The notes under the pieces were generated by a model. It searched no databases. It was not told the DNA's origin and worked only from the letters and a program-made list of their open reading frames with translations. Of a DNA stretch of 64,000 nt, positions 40,672 to 49,906 are shown piece by piece; within the stretch, counting starts at the first letter, position 1; the number at the start of each line of letters is the position of its first letter. Source of the stretch: Kribbella catacumbae DSM 19601. Its GTDB lineage: Bacteria; Actinomycetota; Actinomycetes; Propionibacteriales; Kribbellaceae. Position numbers and translations under genes: made by a program. Location: contig NZ_AQUZ01000041.1 in the NCBI RefSeq assembly GCF_000372465.1, positions 883 to 64,882 on the forward strand. Direction: 5' to 3'.

Positions 40672-41484
40672 GTGGCGAGCCCAGGTCTGCTGACCGCACA
40701 GTCCGTGCGGATCAAGCAGGCCCGTAGGCTCGCCACTCGTGCGTTCCGGCGCAAGTCCGGCCGCTTCCTGGCCGAGGGCCCGCAGGCGGTCCGCGAGGCA
40801 CTCGAACACCGCGAGCTGGTCGTCGAGGTGTACGCCGAGCCCGACGTCGCCACCCGGCACCGGGACCTGCGCGATCTCGCCCAGCTCGCCGACGTCCCGT
40901 GGTACGACGTGAACCGCGCCGCGATCGAGGCGCTGAGTGAGACAGTCACCTCGCAAGGCGTCGTCGCCGTCTGCCAACTGGTCGACGTACCTCTGGATGA
41001 GGCCGTACTGCGTACCGCGCGGCTGGTCGCCGTCGGAGTCCAGGTGCGCGACCCCGGCAACGTCGGAACCTTGATCCGTACTGCGGACGCGGCCGGCGCG
41101 GATGCCGTCGTACTGTCGGCCGAATCGGTCGACCCGCACAACCCGAAGGCCGTCCGCGCCAGCGTCGGCAGCCTTTTCCACCTGCCGATCACGGTCGAGG
41201 CCGACGTCGTGACGGCCGCCAAGTCGTGGCGTGAGCAGGGGCTTCAGGTCCTCGCCGCCGACGGCTACGGCAGCTCGGATCTGGATGAGTGCATCGAAGA
41301 CGGCACCCTGGCGAAGCCGTCCGTCTGGCTGTTCGGCAACGAGGCGCACGGTCTGCCCGACGGCTTCGACGCGATCGTCGACCGCTCGGTGAAGGTCCCG
41401 ATCTACGGCCGCGCCGAGTCGCTCAACCTCGCCACCGCCGCCGCGATCTGCCTGTACGCATCCGCCCGCGCCCAGCGCCAGTGA
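40672..41484 (+). CDS. SpoU/TrmH-family RNA 2'-O-methyltransferase
   Basis: A 270-residue SAM-dependent methyltransferase with an N-terminal RNA-binding domain (~1-95) and a SPOUT knot (~105-265). The family motifs are IQVRDPGNVGTLIRTADAAG-type at ~122-141, WLFGNEAHGLP at ~220-230, and the final YGRAESLNLATAAAICLY. It likely methylates a ribose in 23S rRNA, as expected from linkage to rplT; the site is unknown. It starts at GTG and ends in a GTGA overlap with the PHP gene. Confidence 0.92.
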   Translation: MASPGLLTAQSVRIKQARRLATRAFRRKSGRFLAEGPQAVREALEHRELVVEVYAEPDVATRHRDLRDLAQLADVPWYDVNRAAIEALSETVTSQGVVAVCQLVDVPLDEAVLRTARLVAVGVQVRDPGNVGTLIRTADAAGADAVVLSAESVDPHNPKAVRASVGSLFHLPITVEADVVTAAKSWREQGLQVLAADGYGSSDLDECIEDGTLAKPSVWLFGNEAHGLPDGFDAIVDRSVKVPIYGRAESLNLATAAAICLYASARAQRQ

Positions 41485-42392
41485 CAGGGCTGCCCTTCGA
41501 GGTCCCGGGGCAGTTCTGGCGAGGGAATCTGCATACGCATTCGGACCTCTCCGATGGAGCGCTGTCGCCGGATGAGACCGCGCGGGTGCATCGGGAGGCC
41601 GGCTACGACTTCGTGGCGATCACCGACCACTTCCGGCCGGAGTACGGGTTCCCGGTCACGGACACGCGGGTGTTGCGGTCGGAGGGATTCACCATGCTGA
41701 TCGGCGCCGAGTTGCACGCGCCGCGCACCGAGGCGGGCCACGCCTGGCACATCGTGGCGGTTGGTCTGCCGCTGGATTTCGAGCCGCCGGGGGAGGCGGA
41801 GACGGGACCTGAGCTCGCGCACCGGGCCCGGGCCGCGGGGGCGTTCGTCGGCATGGCCCATCCGTCGGCCTCACTGCTGACGGCAGTCGATGCGGAGAGT
41901 CTGGACGCGGCCCACTCGGTCGAGGTCTACAACGCGCTCGCCGACCGGGAGAACCGTGGCGACAGCTGGCACCTCACCGACGTCCTGCTGAGCCGCGGTC
42001 ACCGACTCACGACGTACGCCGCCGACGACGCGCATCTGCAACCCCAGGACCCGCCTCCGTGCCAGGCATGGGTCCAGGTTCGCGCAGAGGCGCTCGAACC
42101 GGACGCACTTCTGACCGCGCTGAAGGCCGGCCACTTCTACTCGAGCACCGGCCCCGAGTTGTACGACGTACGGATCGAAGGCGACGGGGTGGTGGTTCGC
42201 TGCTCACCTTCGACGAAGGTCCTGCTGAGCGGCGGCCATCCCGGCGCAGAGGTTGCCCAGGGCATCGATCTGACCGAGTGCTCGCTCCCACTGGCCCTCC
42301 TCCGCGGCGCCCACTGCCGCATCACGATCGAGGACGCTACCGGCGGCCGCGCGTGGACCAACCCGATCCACCTGCCACCTGCGAATGGCTGA
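41481..42392 (+). CDS. PHP-domain metal-dependent phosphoesterase-like protein
   Basis: A 303-residue protein. The PHP metal motifs are NLHTHSDLSDG at ~15-25, a FVAITDHF segment at ~43-50, a GAEL segment at ~74, MAHPSAS at ~128-134 and YAADDAH at ~181-187. The starting GTG overlaps the methyltransferase stop, so they are coupled. The PHP class includes histidinol phosphatases and nucleases; this group, with CehA-like spacing, has no firm substrate. Confidence 0.85.
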   Translation: MTGLPFEVPGQFWRGNLHTHSDLSDGALSPDETARVHREAGYDFVAITDHFRPEYGFPVTDTRVLRSEGFTMLIGAELHAPRTEAGHAWHIVAVGLPLDFEPPGEAETGPELAHRARAAGAFVGMAHPSASLLTAVDAESLDAAHSVEVYNALADRENRGDSWHLTDVLLSRGHRLTTYAADDAHLQPQDPPPCQAWVQVRAEALEPDALLTALKAGHFYSSTGPELYDVRIEGDGVVVRCSPSTKVLLSGGHPGAEVAQGIDLTECSLPLALLRGAHCRITIEDATGGRAWTNPIHLPPANG

Positions 42393-42394
42393 GG

Positions 42395-43102
42395 CTATTT
42401 CCTGGCCTTGACCTTGGCCTCCAGGCCGTCGAGGAGGGCGTCCAGGCCGAAGGCGAAGGACTCGTTGGTCATCGCGTTGAGGTCGCGGTCCGTCCGCCGG
42501 CGCAGCGACTCCTCCATCTCGGGCTGGTCCGCGATGTTCACGCGGGCCATCTCCATGACCTCGCTAGTCCACTCCTCGAGCGACTGGCCGGCCTTGCGTA
42601 CCGTCGTACGGACGGCGACCTCGGCGCTTGCGGAGCCGATCACGAACGACATCACCGAGCTCATCGCGTAGTCGACGTCGCGGTCGGCGAACCCGGCGGC
42701 GCGGAACAAGACGATTCCGCGTGAGCCGAGCGACATCGCGTTCGGGCCGATGCTGGGCCGGTTGTAGATGACGTCGGGCAACCACGCGTGCCGCAGGATG
42801 GTCGCCCGCAGGCTGTGCGCGAACAGCGTCGCCCCGGCGCGCCAGCCGGCCAGCTCAGGCTCCGGTACGTCGACCTCGTGGTAGATCTCGTCGATCACCA
42901 GGTCGATCAGGTCGTCCTTGGTCTGCACGTGCCAGTACAGGCTGGTCGCTCCGGAGTCGAGCTTGGCGGCGAGCTTGCGCATGCTCAGCCCGGCCAGGCC
43001 CTCGGAGTCGAGCAGCTCAATCGTGGTTCGCACGATCTGAGTCCGGCTGAGGGTCTCCCGCGCGGGTGCGGCCGGCCGGGTCCGGGTCCAGATCGAATCC
43101 AT
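42395..43102 (-). CDS. TetR-family regulator of the MFS pump
   Basis: A 235-residue regulator. The helix-turn-helix is at ~38-72 (LAGLSMRKLAAKLDSGATSLYWHVQTKDDL), with the YWHV pattern of the TetR/tetracycline-repressor subgroup, and a TetR_C domain at ~85-225. ATG 43102 follows GGATGGA. It diverges from a 14-helix drug-exporter gene, with a perfect 16-bp inverted repeat between them. Repression of both genes until a drug binds is the expected mode. Confidence 0.9.
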   Translation of the reverse strand: MDSIWTRTRPAAPARETLSRTQIVRTTIELLDSEGLAGLSMRKLAAKLDSGATSLYWHVQTKDDLIDLVIDEIYHEVDVPEPELAGWRAGATLFAHSLRATILRHAWLPDVIYNRPSIGPNAMSLGSRGIVLFRAAGFADRDVDYAMSSVMSFVIGSASAEVAVRTTVRKAGQSLEEWTSEVMEMARVNIADQPEMEESLRRRTDRDLNAMTNESFAFGLDALLDGLEAKVKARK

Positions 43103-43120
43103 GGCTCCATCCTAGCTCGA

Positions 43121-43157
43121 CTCGCACACTGTACGAGTTTGTCGTACAGTGTGCGAG
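43121..43157. promoter_or_regulatory. perfect 16-bp inverted-repeat operator for TetR/MFS
   Basis: CTCGCACACTGTACGA (43121-43136) and TCGTACAGTGTGCGAG (43142-43157) are perfect inverted copies with a 5-base spacer. The repeat begins 19 bases from the TetR start and its last base is the first base of the pump's GTG. A related half site, TACACCGTTCGAG, follows inside the pump gene (43164-43176). Confidence 0.85.
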
Positions 43158-44677
43158 TGACTAGTACACCGTTCGAGTCCCCCGCGACCGGCCATCCGCG
43201 ACGCTGGTGGATTCTCCTGATCCTGTGCCTGAGCCTGATGGTGCTCGTCGTCGACAACACCGTGCTCAACCTGGCGATCCCGTCGCTGATGCGCGACCTG
43301 GGCGCGACGCCGGCGGACATCCAGTGGGTGATCGACGCCTACATCCTGGTGTTCGAGGGCCTGTTGCTGACGGCCGGCAGCCTGTCCGACCGGTTCGGCC
43401 GGCGGAAGATGCTGCTGCTCGGGCTGGTGCTCTTCGGCGCGGCCTCGCTGCTCGCCACGTTGGCCGAGACTCCATGGCAGCTGATCGTCTGCCGCGCCCT
43501 GATGGGTGTCGGCGGATCGCTGCTGATGCCGAGCACGCTCTCGCTGCTGTTCACCGTTTTCCCGCCCGAGGAGCAGCGCAAGGCGATGGCCGGCTGGTCG
43601 ATGGTGGCGATGGTCGGAGTCGTGGCCGGTCCGACGATCGGCGGCGTGCTGCTCAACCACTTCTGGTGGGGTTCGATCTTCTGGCTCAATGTGCCGATCG
43701 CGATCCTGGCGATCGTCGGCACGCTCGCGCTGATCCCCGAGTCGCGCGGTCCGGCCCGCCCGGTCGACCCGGCCGGCGCGGTGCTCTCGATCATCGGCAT
43801 GGGCGCGGTGGTCTGGGCGATCATCTCGATCCCGGCCGACGGGCTCGGCTCGGCGAAGGTGCTCGGCGGGCTGGCGGTCGGCGTACTGGGGCTGGTCGGG
43901 TTCGCGCTGTGGGAGAAGCGGAGCGCGCATCCGATGGTGCCGCTCGAGCTGTTCCGCGACCGCAACTTCAGCGGTACGAGCTTCTCGATCGTGCTGCTGT
44001 CCTTCACGGCCGGCGGATTGCTGCTCGCGCTTACGCAGTACTTGCAGTTTGTGCTGGGCTACAGCCCGCTGAAGGCCGGCCTCGCGCTGATCCCGTACGC
44101 CGTTGCCGCGACGGTCTTCAACGGTCTTGGGGCAACGCTGGGCAAGAAGTTGGCGGATCGCACGCTGATCGTGATCGGGCTGGCGGTCATCGCCGGGAGC
44201 TTCGGCATCCTGTCGCAGGTCTCCGAGTCGTCGGGGTACGGGCTGCTGATCGTTGGGTTGCTGGTGATGGGGGTTGGCGGCGGGTTGGCCGGGCCAGCGG
44301 CGTACACGCTGCTCATGCAGGCGGTACCGGCGGAGCATCGTGGGGTTGGGTCGGCGATGAACGACACGGTGCAGCAGGCTGGCGCGGCTCTGTCGGTCGC
44401 AGTACTGGGCAGCGTGTTGGCGGCGGCGTACTCGTCGTCGCTGCCGGACTCGGTTCCGGAGGCGGCGCGGGATTCGATCGCTAGCACGCTTGCTCTTGGG
44501 TCTGACTTCTTCCCAGCCGCGCGCTCTGCCTTCACGGATGCGATGTCGATCGCGATGACAGTCGGCCTGATCGGTGCCGCTGCCGGCGCGGTGGTCGCGC
44601 TCTTGGTCCTGCCACGCAAGGCCGCTGAATCCCAACCGGCCGACGCCGACGAGAGCGAGCAAGGCGTGTCGGCGTAG
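43157..44677 (+). CDS. DHA2-family (EmrB/QacA-like) MFS drug exporter
   Basis: A 506-residue exporter with about 14 membrane helices. DHA2 marks are DNTVLNLAIPSLMRDLGATP at ~34-53, with motif D1, WVIDAYILVFEGLLLTAGSLSDRFGRRK as motif A, and the motif C GVVAGPTIGG. GTG 43157 (or GTG 43151) is the only plausible start; it lies at the edge of the operator with no Shine-Dalgarno sequence, so the transcript is probably leaderless. Proton-driven export of cationic drugs or antibiotics is typical. The pair with TetR makes it inducible. Confidence 0.92.
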   Translation: MTSTPFESPATGHPRRWWILLILCLSLMVLVVDNTVLNLAIPSLMRDLGATPADIQWVIDAYILVFEGLLLTAGSLSDRFGRRKMLLLGLVLFGAASLLATLAETPWQLIVCRALMGVGGSLLMPSTLSLLFTVFPPEEQRKAMAGWSMVAMVGVVAGPTIGGVLLNHFWWGSIFWLNVPIAILAIVGTLALIPESRGPARPVDPAGAVLSIIGMGAVVWAIISIPADGLGSAKVLGGLAVGVLGLVGFALWEKRSAHPMVPLELFRDRNFSGTSFSIVLLSFTAGGLLLALTQYLQFVLGYSPLKAGLALIPYAVAATVFNGLGATLGKKLADRTLIVIGLAVIAGSFGILSQVSESSGYGLLIVGLLVMGVGGGLAGPAAYTLLMQAVPAEHRGVGSAMNDTVQQAGAALSVAVLGSVLAAAYSSSLPDSVPEAARDSIASTLALGSDFFPAARSAFTDAMSIAMTVGLIGAAAGAVVALLVLPRKAAESQPADADESEQGVSA

Positions 44678-44734
44678 AAGATCTCCCCGTGGAGAGGCGG
44701 GGCCGGTGGACCGGTGCGCTGTCACGATGGGCCG

Positions 44735-45691
44735 ATGACGACACCGCCCAGTCGTACGCGAGAGTGGATGATCGATCTGCCGACCCGGATCCACCTGTGG
44801 TCGGCGGAGCACTGGATTCGGCACCGCACACCGTCCGATGCAGGTACGGCGGCATTGCGGGCTCGGCGCGACAATCTCGCCGTACTGCGTGAGTACCGCA
44901 AGAGCCGGCAGTACCCACGCAACGACACCGACCTCCGGCGTACGCCGTACTTCGTCGACGCCGCCGGCAGGCATTGCGCGGTTGCCCATCTGATGCGGGG
45001 CTCCGGCGACCACGACGCCGTACGGCAGATCGCCAGCACCGCAAACCTGGCGCGGATCGACGACCTGGACCCGGTCATGCTGCAGAGCTGGGCTGGCCGC
45101 TCTGGGCTGACCAAGCAGGAACTGGCCCGCATCCAGCCTGGATACGCACACCCGGACCAGTCGGCCGTCAATCTGCTGCTGTGGTCCGCGCTGGTGTTGA
45201 TCCCGTTGGCTTCGCTGTCCTTCGCTGTCGGCTGGATCAGGCCGGATCGCACAGCGGTGAAGGCGGTCCTGACTGTCGCCACCGTGACGTTGTGCACGGT
45301 GATGTCGCTCCTGGTGTTCGCCACGGTCAACAGTGGTGCCGGCCGGGGGTCGGCCATGTTCGAATGGCTGGAGTGGCTGGGGTGGCTGGTCGTCATCGTC
45401 GGCCCGATCGTCGCCGCGGTGCTCTTCGCGATCCAGTTGCGCCGAGGAGTGGTCCGGGAGGACACCGGTCCGACGGTCACCGGCGCTGCGGCGGGCGCCT
45501 TGACGGCGGTGCTGGCCTCCATCTACCTGGTGCTGGGCGCCGCGCTGGCGGAGCCCGAGAAGCCTGTCGACCCGACCATCCCGACGATGTATGGCGACCT
45601 CGACATCTCGTTTCCCTACGGTTTCGCGGCCCTGCTCATCGGCCTGCTCTGCGTAACCACCGGCCTCATCCGCCTACGCCGCCTCGCCTGA
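44735..45691 (+). CDS. membrane protein with conserved soluble N-terminal domain, function unknown
   Basis: A 318-residue protein. The N-terminal ~140 residues are soluble: RTPYFVDAAGRHCAVAHLMR, then IASTANLARIDDLDPVMLQSW and SGLTKQELARIQPGY. A domain with the same order, a YFVD..G..CAV..L core followed by SGLTxEExxxIQP, occurs in exported proteins of Bacteroidetes and other phyla and has no known function. Five membrane helices follow (~152-172, 182-204, 216-236, 250-272, 290-312). Having this domain joined to a membrane region on the N-terminal side is uncommon. Start at ATG 44735. Confidence 0.72.
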   Translation: MTTPPSRTREWMIDLPTRIHLWSAEHWIRHRTPSDAGTAALRARRDNLAVLREYRKSRQYPRNDTDLRRTPYFVDAAGRHCAVAHLMRGSGDHDAVRQIASTANLARIDDLDPVMLQSWAGRSGLTKQELARIQPGYAHPDQSAVNLLLWSALVLIPLASLSFAVGWIRPDRTAVKAVLTVATVTLCTVMSLLVFATVNSGAGRGSAMFEWLEWLGWLVVIVGPIVAAVLFAIQLRRGVVREDTGPTVTGAAAGALTAVLASIYLVLGAALAEPEKPVDPTIPTMYGDLDISFPYGFAALLIGLLCVTTGLIRLRRLA

Positions 45692-45842
45692 CCGGCCGCC
45701 GTCGCGCCGCCAAGCACACGGTTCGCGGCTGCCGGCGGAGGCTCGTGGGGGAGGCCTGTGGACAACCGATTCACGCTCCGGGCCCGTGGGTTCCTAGACT
45801 GCTTTGAGCAAATCGGTAACCAGCGACCCCGGGAAGAGAGCC

Positions 45843-46952
45843 ATGTCCGGTCCCAACAAGAATTACGACCCCGTCGAGGTCACTCCTCTGCATGCCGACG
45901 AGGTCGAACGGACGCGTGATGAGGCTCTCGACGCCTTCGCGAAGGCGGCCGACCTGGCGGCGTTGCAGGAGGCCAAGGTGGCTCACCTCGGTGAGCGCTC
46001 GCCGATCGCGCTGGCGAACCGGGAGATCGGCGCGCTGCCGCCGCAGGGGCGCAAGGAGGCCGGCCAGCGGATCGGGTCGGCCCGAAAGGCGCTCAACGAC
46101 GCCTACGCGGGGCGGCTCGCAGTACTGGAGGCCGAGCACGAGGAGCGGATGCTCGCCACCGAGCGTGTCGATGTGACGCTGCCGTGGCACACCCCCGAGC
46201 TGGGCGCGCGGCACCCGCTGTCGCTGATCTCGGAGCAGGTCGCGGACGTCTTCGCCGCGCTCGGCTGGGACGTCGCCGAGGGCCCTGAGGTCGAGGCCGA
46301 GTGGCTGAACTTCGACGCGCTGAACTTCCAGCCCGACCACCCGGCGCGGCAGATGCAGGACACGTTCTTCGTCGACCCGGCCGGTTCAGGCACCGTACTG
46401 CGGACGCACACGTCGCCCGTGCAGGCGCGATCGATGCTGACCCGCAAGCCGCCGATCTACGTGATCTGCCCGGGCCGGGTGTTCCGTACCGACGAGCTGG
46501 ACGCGACGCACACGCCGGTCTTCTACCAGGTCGAGGGCCTGGTCGTGGACGAGGGAATCACGCTCGCGCACCTCAAGGGCACCCTCGACCACTTCGTCGT
46601 GTCGATGTTCGGTGAAGGCCTCGAAGCGCGCCTCAGGCCCAACTTCTTCCCATTCACCGAGCCGTCGGCCGAGGTCGACCTCAAGTGCTTCGTCTGCCGC
46701 GGCGCCTCGGTCGGCAACCCCGACCGCCCGTGCCGGACGTGTGGCAGCGAGGGCTGGATCGAGTGGGGCGGCTGCGGCGTCGTCAACCCGCGGGTGCTGC
46801 AGGCGTGCGGGATCGACACCGACCGGTACTCCGGGTTCGCGTTCGGGATGGGGCTGGAGCGGACGCTGATGTTCCGCAACGGCGTCGAGGACATGCGGGA
46901 CATGGTCGAGGGTGATGTGCGGTTCAGCCGCCAGTTCGGGATGGAGATCTGA
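45843..46952 (+). CDS. pheS: phenylalanine-tRNA ligase, alpha subunit
   Basis: A 369-residue class II synthetase subunit. The N-terminal coiled coil (~20-100) is followed by motif 1 (HPLSLI..), motif 2 (GRVFRTDELDATHTPVFYQVEGL), and motif 3 (FGMGLERTLM). The FTEPSAEV segment binds phenylalanine. A Cys-rich insert (CFVCRG...CRTCG) near residue ~282-304 gives two CxxC pairs, likely zinc-binding. ATG 45843 has GGAAGAGAG upstream; an in-frame ATG 39 bases earlier adds residues outside the conserved protein. One-base overlap (TGATG) with pheT. Confidence 0.97.
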   Translation: MSGPNKNYDPVEVTPLHADEVERTRDEALDAFAKAADLAALQEAKVAHLGERSPIALANREIGALPPQGRKEAGQRIGSARKALNDAYAGRLAVLEAEHEERMLATERVDVTLPWHTPELGARHPLSLISEQVADVFAALGWDVAEGPEVEAEWLNFDALNFQPDHPARQMQDTFFVDPAGSGTVLRTHTSPVQARSMLTRKPPIYVICPGRVFRTDELDATHTPVFYQVEGLVVDEGITLAHLKGTLDHFVVSMFGEGLEARLRPNFFPFTEPSAEVDLKCFVCRGASVGNPDRPCRTCGSEGWIEWGGCGVVNPRVLQACGIDTDRYSGFAFGMGLERTLMFRNGVEDMRDMVEGDVRFSRQFGMEI

Positions 46953-49486
46953 TGCGGGTCCCACTGTCATGGCTTCGTGAGTACGTCGAGCTGCCGGCCG
47001 GCGTGACCGGCCGCGAGGTCGGCGAGAAGCTGGTCCGCGCCGGGCTCGAGGTGGAGACCGTCGACGAGGCGGGCGACGGGCTGACCGGGCCGCTCGTGGT
47101 CGGCAAGGTGCTCAGCTACGAGCCGGAGCCGCAGAAGAACGGCAAGACCATCCGCTGGTGCTCGCTCGACGTCGGCAACGACGAGCCGCAGTGGGTCGTC
47201 TGCGGAGCGAGCAACTTCGAGGTCGGCGACCTGGTCGTCGTCGTGCTGCCCGGTGCGGTGCTGCCCGGCGGGTTCGCGATCTCCGCGCGCAAGACCTATG
47301 GGCACGTGTCGAGCGGGATGATCTGCTCGAGCTCCGAGCTGGGCCTCGGCGACGACGGGACGCACGGCATCGTCGTACTGCAGCCGGGTGAGGCCGAGGT
47401 CGGTACCGACGCGATCGAGCTGCTCGGGCTGCGTGACGACGTACTGGACATCGCGGTGACGCCGGATCGGGGTTACTGCCTGTCGATTCGCGGGGTCGCG
47501 CGCGAGGCGGCAACGGCGTACGGGGTGGAGCTGAAGGACCCGGCTGCGCTGACGCTGACCGGGGATGGATCCGGTGGATATCCGGTGCGCGTCGACGATG
47601 CCGAGGCGTGCAGCGTTTTCGTGACCCGAACCGTCACCGGGATCGACCCCAAGGCGCCGTCGCCGCGCTGGTTGCAGCAGCGGCTGGTGATGTCGGGGAT
47701 GCGGCCGATCTCGATCGGTGTCGACGTGACGAACTACGTGATGCTCGAGCTCGGTCAGCCGATCCACGGCTACGACAAGGCGCGGCTGAGTGGCGAGATC
47801 GTCGTCCGCCGCGCGGTGGCGGGCGAGAAGCTGATGACGCTGGACGACCAGACGCGTGAACTGGACGCCGAGGACCTGCTGATCACCGACGACTCCGGCC
47901 CGATCGGCGTGGCCGGCGTGATGGGTGGAGCGTCCACCGAGATCTCCGAATCGACCACTGACGTGGTGATCGAGGCGGCGCACTTCCACCCGATCGTCAT
48001 CGCCCGGTCGTCGCGCCGGCACAAGTTGTCGTCCGAGGCGTCTCGCCGCTTCGAGCGCGAGGTCGACCCCGAGCTGCCGCGGTACGCCGCCCAGCGCGTC
48101 GCCGACCTGCTGGCCGAACTGGCCGGTGGCACCATCGAGCCGGCCGAGACGGTCGTCGACACGCATCTGCGGCCCGAGCCGGTCAGCTTCCGCGCCGACC
48201 ACGCGGCCCGAGTCGCGGGAGCGCCAATCCCGGTCGACGAGTCGATCAGGCACCTGCAGGCGGTCGGCTGTGAAGTTGCCCAAGGCAACGATGCGGCTGT
48301 CGCGGCACCGTTCGCCGTCGGAGCCAGCACGGCGACTGCCGCCGACCTGATCAGCGTCACGCCGCCGTCGTGGCGACCCGATCTTCGTGACCCCAACGAT
48401 TTTGCCGAAGAGGTTATTCGGTTGTTCGGGTTCGACAACGTGCCGTCCGTGTTGCCGAAGGCGCCGGGCGGGCAGGGCCTGACGGTTGCTCAGAAGCGTC
48501 GTCGCCGGATTGCCACCGCGCTGGTTGGTGCGGGGCTGACTGAGGTCGTGTCCTACCCGTTCGTGGGGGATGCCGACTTCGACGCGATGGGTGTGCCCGC
48601 GGACGACGCACGCCGGACGACGGTGAAGCTGGCCAACCCGCTGTCGGATGAAGAGCCGTCGATGCAGACGACGCTGCTGCCGACCCTGCTCCGGACGGCC
48701 GAGCGCAACGTCGGTCGCGGCGCCACCGATCTGGCGATCTTCCAGACCAGCCTGGTCTTCCTGCCCCGCGCTGACTCGAAGCCCGCGCCGCTGCCGTCCG
48801 TCGCGCAGCGCCCGAGCGATGACGAGATCCAGGCCCTGTACGACGCACTCCCGGAGCAGCCGCTCCATCTCGGAGTCGTGCTGACGGGTTCGCGGACTCC
48901 GACCGGCTGGTGGGGCAAGGGACAGCCCGCGGGCTGGGCGGACGCAGTACAGGTGGCTCGGTCTGTTGCCGCTGTGGTCGGCGTCGAGCCGGTACTGCGT
49001 AACGTCGAGTTGGCGCCGTGGCATCCGGGTCGGTGTGCTGAGTTGTCGGTCGGTGGCAAGGTCATCGGTCACGCCGGTGAATTGCACCCGAAGGTGTGTC
49101 AGGCGTACGGGTTGCCGACCCGGTCGAGTGCTGTCGAGCTCGATCTGGACGCGTTGATGGCGGCCGGTCCGTCGTCGGTCTCGGCGCAACCGTTCTCGTC
49201 GTACCCGATCGCGAAGGAAGACGTCGCGCTGATCGTCGGCGCCGAGGTCGCGGCGGCGGATGTCGAGGCGGCGCTGGTCGAAGGCGCGGGCGAGCTGCTG
49301 GAGTCGATCCGGCTGTTCGACCTCTACACCGGCGAGCAGATCGGCGAAGGCAAGAAGTCCCTGGCCTTCGCGCTCCGCTTCCGCGCGGCCGACCGCACCC
49401 TCACCGAAACCGAGGTCAGCGCCGCCCGCCAGGCAGCAGTCCAGGTCACCGTCGCCCGCTTCAACGCAGTCCAGCGCGTCGGCTGA
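46952..49486 (+). CDS. pheT: phenylalanine-tRNA ligase, beta subunit
   Basis: An 844-residue subunit of the alpha2-beta2 enzyme. It opens MRVPLSWLREYVELPAGVTG and contains the tRNA-binding OB domain (~42-155), the B3/B4 editing domain (~215-400), B5 (~410-490), the catalytic-like core (~500-720) and the C-terminal anticodon-binding domain (~750-844, ending FNAVQRVG). Full length for the family. No genes of its own operon follow. Confidence 0.97.
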   Translation: MRVPLSWLREYVELPAGVTGREVGEKLVRAGLEVETVDEAGDGLTGPLVVGKVLSYEPEPQKNGKTIRWCSLDVGNDEPQWVVCGASNFEVGDLVVVVLPGAVLPGGFAISARKTYGHVSSGMICSSSELGLGDDGTHGIVVLQPGEAEVGTDAIELLGLRDDVLDIAVTPDRGYCLSIRGVAREAATAYGVELKDPAALTLTGDGSGGYPVRVDDAEACSVFVTRTVTGIDPKAPSPRWLQQRLVMSGMRPISIGVDVTNYVMLELGQPIHGYDKARLSGEIVVRRAVAGEKLMTLDDQTRELDAEDLLITDDSGPIGVAGVMGGASTEISESTTDVVIEAAHFHPIVIARSSRRHKLSSEASRRFEREVDPELPRYAAQRVADLLAELAGGTIEPAETVVDTHLRPEPVSFRADHAARVAGAPIPVDESIRHLQAVGCEVAQGNDAAVAAPFAVGASTATAADLISVTPPSWRPDLRDPNDFAEEVIRLFGFDNVPSVLPKAPGGQGLTVAQKRRRRIATALVGAGLTEVVSYPFVGDADFDAMGVPADDARRTTVKLANPLSDEEPSMQTTLLPTLLRTAERNVGRGATDLAIFQTSLVFLPRADSKPAPLPSVAQRPSDDEIQALYDALPEQPLHLGVVLTGSRTPTGWWGKGQPAGWADAVQVARSVAAVVGVEPVLRNVELAPWHPGRCAELSVGGKVIGHAGELHPKVCQAYGLPTRSSAVELDLDALMAAGPSSVSAQPFSSYPIAKEDVALIVGAEVAAADVEAALVEGAGELLESIRLFDLYTGEQIGEGKKSLAFALRFRAADRTLTETEVSAARQAAVQVTVARFNAVQRVG

Positions 49487-49906
49487 CCTGCGCCCTCACC
49501 ACTCACGCCGCCCGGCGGACGACCTGACGGCGGATCCCCGGACGTCCACGCCCGGCCTGGCGGTGCGTCCCCGACGCCCACGCCCGTCCCGACGCCCACG
49601 CCCGTCCTGACGGTGGGTCCCGGAGATCCAGGCCATCAATGGGGGCGTTGGGTGGGTCGCGTCGGTCGCTCTGAGCGTGGGTGCGGGGCATGGCTTGAGC
49701 GATTGATGGCCTGGAGCTCCGCGCCCCCTCCCGGTGGGGCTGGGTGTGGGTGGAACGGTGCGGTGCGTGCCGACCGGGTGGCGTGGAGTTCCGGTTCGGA
49801 TCGGGGGCGGTCTGTACGGCGCGCGGGCGGAACGGTGCGGCAGGATGTGAGGGGTGGAGATGACGGTGAGCGGTGCATCGGTCGTTGGTGTGGGGTGGTG
49901 GTGGTG
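49487..49906. other. 420-base gap with short repeats, no gene
   Basis: Between pheT and the transpeptidase gene no supported gene was seen. It holds an 18-base tandem duplication (CCCGACGCCCACGCCCGT, 49570-49587 and 49588-49605), the long inverted repeat at 49623-49719, and G-rich sequence to the next start. Confidence 0.6.
49623..49719. repeat. 18-bp inverted repeat with 61-base loop
   Basis: GAGATCCAGGCCATCAAT (49623-49640) and ATTGATGGCCTGGAGCTC (49702-49719) are inverted copies with one mismatch. The loop contains a small CGCTCTGAGCG palindrome. It may be a terminator for pheT, the ends of a short inserted element, or a structured RNA; nothing decides this. Confidence 0.65.

Noticed and set aside
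46967..49189. 740-codon open frame antisense to pheT
   Set aside because: Composition is that of reverse-strand shadow sequence; pheT is certain in the other direction.
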